From Cycas panzhihuaensis (Eukaryota; Cycadophyta): a DNA stretch of 64,000 nt. The position numbers and the translations under genes were made by a program. Of this stretch, positions 57,821 through 64,000 are shown piece after piece. Under the pieces are notes generated by a model. The model did not search any database and was not told where the DNA came from. It was given only the letters and a program-made list of their open reading frames with translations. The stretch covers positions 137,895,741 through 137,959,740 of the forward strand of contig CM041465.1 in assembly GCA_023213395.1 (NCBI GenBank), given 5' to 3'. The first letter of the stretch is position 1. The number at the start of each line of letters is the position of its first letter.

Positions 57821-58176
57821 TCGTCCTCGCGTGAGCCTCCTTGCTAAAGCGTAATGTGATGGCGAATGCTGACAATCAAGAAACATGAGTAGCACATGCA
57901 TATATATATATATAAGAACAATCAAGAGCAGCACGTGATCCAAGGGCGTAGGCAAGTGTCGTGGCGGAACGCGTGGACAAGGAGGACAGAGACGAGGGCA
58001 ACGTAAGGGTCGCCACGCCGCCTGCCCAGCATCGACCTGCAACTGGAATAAGCAAGTGAAAGGGGATGCCCCCATTGCCGAAGCGCAACATGAAGTGAGA
58101 GGCATCCAGCAAAGTAAAACAAGTATAGCTAACTGACAACAACCGGAAACTTGGGCACGGGCTGGCCAGGCAAGTT
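57821..58176 (-). other. Gypsy-C 3' untranslated stretch
   Basis: Counterpart of 50388-50750, with a purine-rich end (GCGAGGACGA on the minus strand, next to 57821) and a TA microsatellite at 57897-57912. No gene. Confidence 0.6.
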
Positions 58177-58587
58177 TCAGGAGCGATCATCGAGAAGAGG
58201 GAGGCGACGCTCAAGGATGAGGCGGACGAGGCCGTCGGCCTCAGCATTGAGGTGCCTAGGGATATGCTGAATATCGGCTGACGAGAAACGAGCCAGAAGG
58301 GACCTAGTGGCAGACGCGAGGGTTCTCAGGTGAGGGCACCGCACCTGGTAGACACAGGTGAGATGGGACACCACGACCTGAGAATCGCAAAACAACACAA
58401 TGGAACCGCGATGAAAGCGAAGAGCATCGGTAAGGGCCTCAATAACGGCCGTACTCGGCCGTTATTGGTGGCCTTAGGAAGAAAGACCCGAGCGCAGTAG
58501 TCGTGTCCGGAGGGGCTACGAGAATCCATGCGGCATGAGGGTCCGGGTTGCCGCGACTCCGCCATCGGTGAAAATAAGGAGAGACAT
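58177..58587 (-). pseudogene. Gypsy-C archaeal-type RNase H
   Basis: Minus-strand ATG at 58585-58587. The start (TDGG) is followed by a frameshift. The distal part is open (FCDSQVVVSHL, HIPRHLNAEADGLVRLILE, ending LLDDRS). The second half matches Gypsy-B closely. At least two frameshifts in the first half destroy it. It has the same place, between antisense gene and LTR, as in Gypsy-B. Confidence 0.8.
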
Positions 58588-59083
58588 GACTGGATGCTAA
58601 GCTTTGGCAATAAAACACCAATAGTAATAAAAGCAACACAGAGACTCGAATAACAAGCGGCGAGCCGAAGGGTAGGAGGACCTAGATGAGGCTACCCGAG
58701 AACGAGAGCAAGTCATCGTATACCGACGGGAGTGAGCGAGCAGGCGCCTGAGTCTCAAAAGTTGCTTGGAAGAAACATGCCCCGGACGGAGGCATTTCCT
58801 TTGGGGGCCGGGAGAGAAAAAGGTCAATTGAGTCCAGGCGGCTTAAACGAGCCAAATGAGTATAAACTCTGGCACGACGGAGCAACAGAAAACGATGCAA
58901 ACGGGCCCTCCAAAAGCGCAAACATGAAGCGCCATAAATGCCTTCGCACGGGGAAGCAAAAAGGGCGTCCATGGAGCACCATGGGCGACAGGGCCAGAAG
59001 GGAAAAGTGACCAGCGCGACGAGACGGTCCCAACAACTGTCACGAAGCTAAAAACGGAAGAAGTGCCCACCGGGGCCCCCGCC

Positions 59084-61575
59084 TATATAAGGAAAATCAA
59101 TGAAAACTGGATTCATTTTCACCGGCTCTCGCACGAAACTAGAGCCTTTTCCTTACAGCGCGGAGCGCTACCCGATTTTAGAGGCACGCCGAGGACAATC
59201 CGACCGTCGGATTCGAGCGAGGGGACAGTCACCACGATCCCAGAGACACTATGGCGACCGTCAGACCGGATCCAGTGAGTGGATCTAACGATATCTCAAT
59301 CATTTCAAAGCTTAAAGTTTATTGCTTCCTTAATTAATTTTAATGCATTTTGCGCCCCTCATGGGCAATTAGAGGCCTCTCGGAGTCCGGAACGGACCCG
59401 GAAAGAGGCGGGGACCTGGGCATCAGCGAAGTTCGGTCCGGTGGGTACCTGGGGTCCACCACAAAAAAATTTGATTTCCAGGGCCAAAAACCCTTTTTTG
59501 TGGGTCGCCATGACAAGCGGCAAAGATTGCGATCGCGATCTTTGTTATGGGATCTCGAAAGGCATGGGGCCCGCCTTAAACTTAGCTAGCCGCTTAAGTT
59601 TAGGCTCTGTGACGCGTAAAGTCGAAAACAAGGAACGGGGCCCCAAATCGCCTCCGAACTCAAAAGACAATTGGGAGATACTAGGAGCCCAGCGATCGCT
59701 AGAGACTAACTTCTACTGATTTTCATCGGTTGCGGCTATCATGCGGTGGATAATCGAGAATGCTCAGATGCCCATCTTGAGTTGGATGGAGATGTCGACC
59801 GAGGAGGACAGGCGCCACGAAGAGATGCGGCTGCATAAGGCCTCAAGACCCCAGTCATCGGATCGAGACTTCGTGGACATAGTGTCGACCGGGACAGAGG
59901 AGGCACGTATTCCACCTACCGCAGATCGGGGACGTCACCATTACTCCAGAGGACGCCGACGGATCCCGGAGTGCGGCGACCGAGACCCGTGGTGAGGACG
60001 CCGCCAAAGACCGAGGCAAAGACACACAGGCGCCTGGGTTCCTCACGGGGGGAACCAGATGGCAGCGGAGGGGAGCACCCCTCCAGACAGTCCTTCTGTC
60101 AGGGATTCCTCGGGCGAGGAAGCTTATTTTACTATGCATTCTGTTCCGGATCTCCCGGAATGTAAATCTGAGAGATCCTGGGAGGATGGGTGGGCAAAGA
60201 CGCCGGTGTGAGGCCAGCGAGGGGATGGATTGGGCGGCTCTGGTTGCGGCGCACCTCGCCGCTAACCAGATGCTATCGAGGAGGTCGGGAGGAGGACTCT
60301 CATACACAGACATTGCAATCGTCGGTTTTTGATCATTTTGCGGTGGCACCAGTAGGGACCTTTCCCGTAGCGAGGTGGGCCCGGCGGTCCACTGTGGCGA
60401 CGAGGTTCAGAGGGACAGAGGATCAGCCTCATGTCCGCCGGTCGGTCGACGCGACATCACTCGACCTCCTCACCCCGATGCATCACGTGGCGGATCCATA
60501 CAGGCGGTGAGGTGGGCGGCGATGACCCAAAGAGAGGAGGAGGAGCACCCATCGAAGACAAAGGCAGCGGGGATGATGACGGTGATGATGGGAGAGATGG
60601 GGCAGGCCCACCACAGTCACCAGGGGACGCAGCAGGACCATCAAGAGCTGCCGCAGGAGGGGCAAGTCCATCAGGAGTCATGCGAGACGAGCAGGTGGCG
60701 AGGACCGGGAGGCATGTGCTCCAGATCGTGAGGAGCTCCGGCGGGGCGGTCGAGCCATCCGGCTAGAGATGAGGCAGAGGCAGAGGACGTGCCTGAGGAT
60801 GAGGCACCAGCAGCTGGCGGGGAGCTAGGAGAGGAGGATGTCACCCGAGCAGAGGGACCGGCGGCCATAGCAGGTGAGACCAAACCGCTTCCTTAGTCGT
60901 TTGACATCTAGACAAAGCTTTGATTTTGTTGTCTCTTACACGCATTAAGGGTATACACTGACACATGGCATGTTGCATTGGCAGGTGTAGCGGAGGTACA
61001 GAGGCTAGTCGAGGCTGCGGTGAGAGAGTTGTTCCCTCAGGTCTATGCAGAGGGGCAACCGCCCATCCAGGCAGAAGATGCGCCTAGATCGACAGGAGCC
61101 TACATGCAGGCGTTCGCCCATGGTCGGTGAGAGTACGAGACATCTGGGTTGCAGAGACCCAGGAGCACATGGCATTCGGCAACAGGCGAGAGCTCGACGC
61201 GACCAGGGGCGAGCGAGAGGAACTACGAGGACAGTCGAGGCGGGCTAGGAGGGACACAGGATCAAGACTCGCCTCATGGTCTAGAGGAGCGCCAAGGCGT
61301 CGGAGGATAGGGCGAGAGTCATCGAGGAGGGACTCCGAGGCGAGAGGGACCGCATCCAGGTCCGCTACGACCAGCTGGTGGCACAGATGGTCTCGAGGTC
61401 GAGTCGGAGCCGGACGCATACACGCACATGGGCCACGACCCGAGACTACCGGACGAGGAGAGCGAGGCAGGCCTGCGGAGGCCTGTGGAGGAGCCTCGCA
61501 GGGATGTGGTCCCCGGGAGAGGGATCACATGCATCGGGATGGGACCCCGTGATCGTGACAGCAAAGAGATCGTGA
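59084..61575 (+). pseudogene. Antisense accessory gene of Gypsy-C with two introns
   Basis: This gene runs against Gypsy-C gag-pol. It has a clean TATA box (TATATAAGG, 59084-59092), exon 1 (open to the CA|GTGAGT donor at 59274/59275) and intron 1 (59275-59735; the acceptor is now GG, aligned with AG in Gypsy-B). Exon 2 follows (59736-60873: ENAQMPILSW; GMDWAALVAAHLAANQML in a shifted frame; acidic Gly/Ser/Pro-rich linker). Intron 2 is 60874-60984 (GTGAGA...TGGCAG, 111 bp as in Gypsy-B), then exon 3 (60985-61575: VAEVQRLVEAAVRELFPQVY and a charged tail). Several frameshifts interrupt exons 2 and 3. The strand choice is supported by the same reading in Gypsy-B. Confidence 0.72.
59521..59605. 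other. Hairpin pair in intron 1, Gypsy-C version
   Basis: 59521-59544 is close to a full palindrome (CAAAGATTGCGATCGCGATCTTTG). 59573-59605 pairs GCCTTAAACTTA with TAAGTTTAGGC around a 10-base loop. Both correspond in place, loop size and arm length to hairpins of Gypsy-B (48962-48993 and 48894-48925), with different bases. Confidence 0.8.
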
Positions 61576-62155
61576 GATGCACATATGTATGATTTTGACG
61601 GGCAAGCACGGGCCTCCAGGGGGTCATATGTAGGCTCACATGATTGTACCCCCCCTGCAGGATCTCAGCTTCCCACATACACGATGTACTATGACATTTT
61701 GATATATATACACATGGGGTAGTTGGAACCCCATTTTGACATGAAATGGTGTGTACCATGTATGATAGAGGTAGCATGTATGGTTTACTTTGTAAAGGAA
61801 TGATTTTTGTATGTTGTAAATGTAAATATGTAAATATGTGAATGAGTAAATGTATATGTCTGGTTGTAAAGTTTTGTGAATATGCAGGTGTTTCCGCCCA
61901 TGCATGGCCATACGTCTAACAGGAGCACACGCATCCGCCGTGAGCAGAGGTGATCGAGAGGCGTGAGGTTAGAAGATAGGTCGGCATGCACGTCCTGTGG
62001 GAGCATAGCGGAATATGCAAAGGAAACTACAAGCACGAAAAGGGAGTAACGATACTCCACAACGCCGCCTAGGTTGGGGAATGCCCAAATAGGAGGACAA
62101 AGGTTCCCAAGAGGCACGGAACGGGTTCCGGGGAGGAACCTAAGAAAATCAAGAC

Positions 62156-62236
62156 CCATCTTAAATTGCCATTCTACCCGGGTTGGGAAGAATGGAGACA
62201 ATTTAAAATGGTAGTTTAAGCTCATTTTGAGCACGG
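62156..62236 (-). repeat. Single 85-bp unit of Gypsy-C
   Basis: One diverged copy of the unit found four times in Gypsy-B (CCATCTTAAATTGCCATTC ... GAATGG-x-GACAATTTAAAATGG). It keeps the pairing of its two ends. Confidence 0.8.
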
Positions 62237-62254
62237 TGAGGAAATCACGATAGA

Positions 62255-63350
62255 ACTTCTTGAGGAACTTCCATTGACCGCTTTTCAAACTCCAGCCGCC
62301 CAAGGTGGCGATCCTATATGCGCTGTCGAGGTCAGTCGAGAACCACGAAGGACCTACCCACTTGGGCCGAATTTGGCCAAGCGATCGTGAGATATTCCAA
62401 TTTGAGGACGTGGTCCCCAGGACACAAAGGACAGTACGGAGGCGTATCGTATGTCCTTTGAAGACGGGCCGAGGCAAGGTTCGCACAGTAAGCCGCTAAG
62501 CGCTTCTCATCCAGTGGCTTCGAGGTCGAGGAGGCGAGCTGGCGAATAGACTCCTCATCGATGAGGCCTCAAGGGAAACCCAAGAGAAGGAATCTCCACT
62601 TCCAACGGAGTATCGCCCGCCTGGTACACTAACGAGAATGGGGTCATCCTGGCCGTCCCGGACAGAGGTACAGAAGCCCATAGAGCTAAGGAGCCGAATA
62701 TGCGATCTCTTTGAGATTGGGCAACAGTTTTCTTCAAAATGCCAATGAGCGCTTTGTTGAAAGACTCGATTTGCTGTTGGCTTGGGGTAATAAGGGACGA
62801 CGCCTTATGCGAGATTTTGAATCTCTCACATAATTCGTCCATCTCCTTATTACGAAGGGAGTTCCATTATCCGTGATTAGGATGTCCGGGATCCCAAAGC
62901 GACAGATAATGTCGGTAGACGAAAGTGGCTATCGCCTTGCTGGTAGTGGAGTGGGGATTGCCTCGCCCATTTAGTAAAGTACTCAGTGGCGGGATGAATT
63001 TGTCTTCTGCGGAAGATGGCGGCGATATGGCCCCAATGAGGTCCAAACCCTACTGCGAGAAGGGCCACGGAGACACGATAGGGTGTAACGCCTCAGAGGG
63101 TACGTGGGAGACATTAGCGTGTTCCTGGCAACGCCGGCATCTAAGGGCACAAGCATGGGCGTCCTTGAATAAGGACGGCCAGTAGTAGCCCATACGGAGG
63201 ATCCTTTGGGCCATGGACTGGCCCCTAAAGTGGCCCCCGCAAATGCCATGATGGCACTCGCGGAGTATTTGGTCCGCTTTCGGAGCGACGCACAAGCGTA
63301 ATCCGTCGAAAGATCTCTTGTACAACACCCCGCCCACGAGGAAGTGTTGC
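62255..63350 (-). pseudogene. Gypsy-C integrase
   Basis: Minus strand: zinc domain (ECHHGICGGHFRGQSMAQRI, CRRCQEHANVSHV), core pieces (MDELCERFKISHK; then an IESFNKALIGILKKT box that keeps the Glu), GPY-like KWVGPSWF and the terminal FLKKFYR. Multiple frameshifts occur. Reading at the end runs past the stop seen in Gypsy-B (V-stop became R-D-F). Confidence 0.85.
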
Positions 63351-64000
63351 TTAGCAAAGATGCGCGGACGCGACCCAACTTTGTTGGCCGGGCGATATTC
63401 TCACGAGTCAAATATTGCACTATGTCGCCATACCACTCACTGTCGGCGAGTGGGTGAGGAAGAGCCTCCTGGACGGTCATAATGGACTCATCCGGGAAGG
63501 AGTCATCAACAGGGGCGCCGCTCGCGTTGGGAATAGCGGCGTCGGCTAACTGTTCCGCCACTACCATTCCCTTCTTCGACTTCCTGTTAATGACTTGCAA
63601 GTCAAATTCTTGAAGCAGGACGGCCCAACGTCCGCCCCACCACAACCGAACGGGTGAGTAAGTAGCGCAGGGATCGGATTACACGATCACCTTGGTCGTA
63701 TCACGAAAGCGGTGTAATCAAATTTCGGTCGCGTGGACCAAGGAGAGGCATTCCTTTCTACGGAGGATAGTTCGATTCGGCAACGCGAGTGCTACCGATG
63801 AAGTAATGGCCCTCCTGCTCCGAATCATCCTCCCCGCGAGCATCGCGCCTGTGGACTCACCGGCTGTCGAGGTATAAAGGATGAAAGGCCTATCGGGCGA
63901 GGAGGCGCCCAGAGGGGCGAAATGAGCGCCTCGAGCCCCACGAAGGCCTTTTGGGTCTTATCCGACCGCATAAAAGGAGCCCTTTCTTCAATAGGTTTGT
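63351..64000 (-). pseudogene. Gypsy-C RNase H and RT end, cut by window edge
   Basis: RWAVLLQEFDLQVINRKSKK, VAEQLADAAIPN and DSEWYGDIVQYLT match the Gypsy-B RNase H and linker. Near 63890-64000 the RT thumb/RNase H start is visible in broken frames (DKTQKAFVGLEAL). The rest of pol, gag and the 5' LTR lie beyond 64000. Confidence 0.82.

Larger units (their letters stand above)
55256..64000 (-). mobile_element. Gypsy-C, inverted relative of Gypsy-B, runs off window
   Basis: Read on the minus strand from 64000 leftwards: RT thumb, RNase H, integrase, one 85-bp unit, antisense gene, archaeal-type RNase H, then the 3' LTR (57820-55256). This is the same layout as Gypsy-B. The sequence is clearly related but more diverged than the two Gypsy-B LTRs are from each other, so it is a separate insertion of the same or a sister family. 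The 5' half lies outside the window. Confidence 0.92.

Noticed and set aside
1-64000. tRNA or rRNA genes and organelle-derived DNA
   Set aside because: Only primer-site fragments matching tRNA 3' ends were seen; no cloverleaf, rRNA or plastid/mitochondrial gene text was recognised.

Overview
This window looks like a repeat-dense stretch of a plant nuclear genome. Everything I can identify is LTR-retrotransposon sequence in several nested layers, and nearly every reading frame is broken. I found no convincing host gene, tRNA, rRNA or CRISPR array. Copia elements primed by initiator-Met tRNA, together with Ty3/gypsy elements carrying a second, archaeal-type RNase H, point to a land plant of the Tat-bearing kind. 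The depth of nesting and the age of the copies suggest a very large genome. A gymnosperm is my best guess, but the window alone cannot settle this.

Left block (1-19530). The end of a minus-strand LTR element (1-726) is followed by Copia-A (LTR 727-1078 plus a gag remnant to 2054), which is interrupted by Copia-B (2055-18296). Copia-B is split inside its protease/integrase junction by Gypsy-A (4492-15092, minus strand), flanked by a degenerate 5-bp target duplication. Gypsy-A carries gag with four zinc knuckles, protease, a second gag-like module, RT, RNase H and integrase. It also has an extra ORF downstream of integrase in the sense direction and a GTAC-rich repeat array. A loose gypsy gag fragment (18297-19530) closes the block.

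Middle block (19531-31499). This part is AT-rich and mostly unassigned. It holds Copia-D (about 22641-27823), which contains a small LTR-derived insertion in its RNase H, and then the 5' LTR and faint interior of Copia-E.

Right block (27871-64000). There is a three-layer nest with visible target duplications: Copia-E (27871 to about 54765) contains Copia-C (31500-54581), which contains the 16.8-kb Gypsy-B (36461-53294). A related inverted copy, Gypsy-C (55256 to beyond 64000, minus strand), runs off the window. Gypsy-B and Gypsy-C share an unusual layout. After integrase come hairpin-forming 85-bp repeats (four in B, one in C). Next is a gene on the antisense strand with its own TATA-like box and two probable introns. 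An archaeal-type RNase H then follows, just before the 3' LTR.

The most interesting signal is this antisense gene. Its 111-bp second intron is conserved in both copies and keeps the reading frame. Its first intron holds two hairpins that keep their structure while their sequence changes. The protein it encodes (globular domain, acidic linker, coiled coil) appears homologous to the sense-strand extra ORF of the quite different Gypsy-A. The same accessory protein therefore seems to be carried in opposite orientations by two gypsy lineages.
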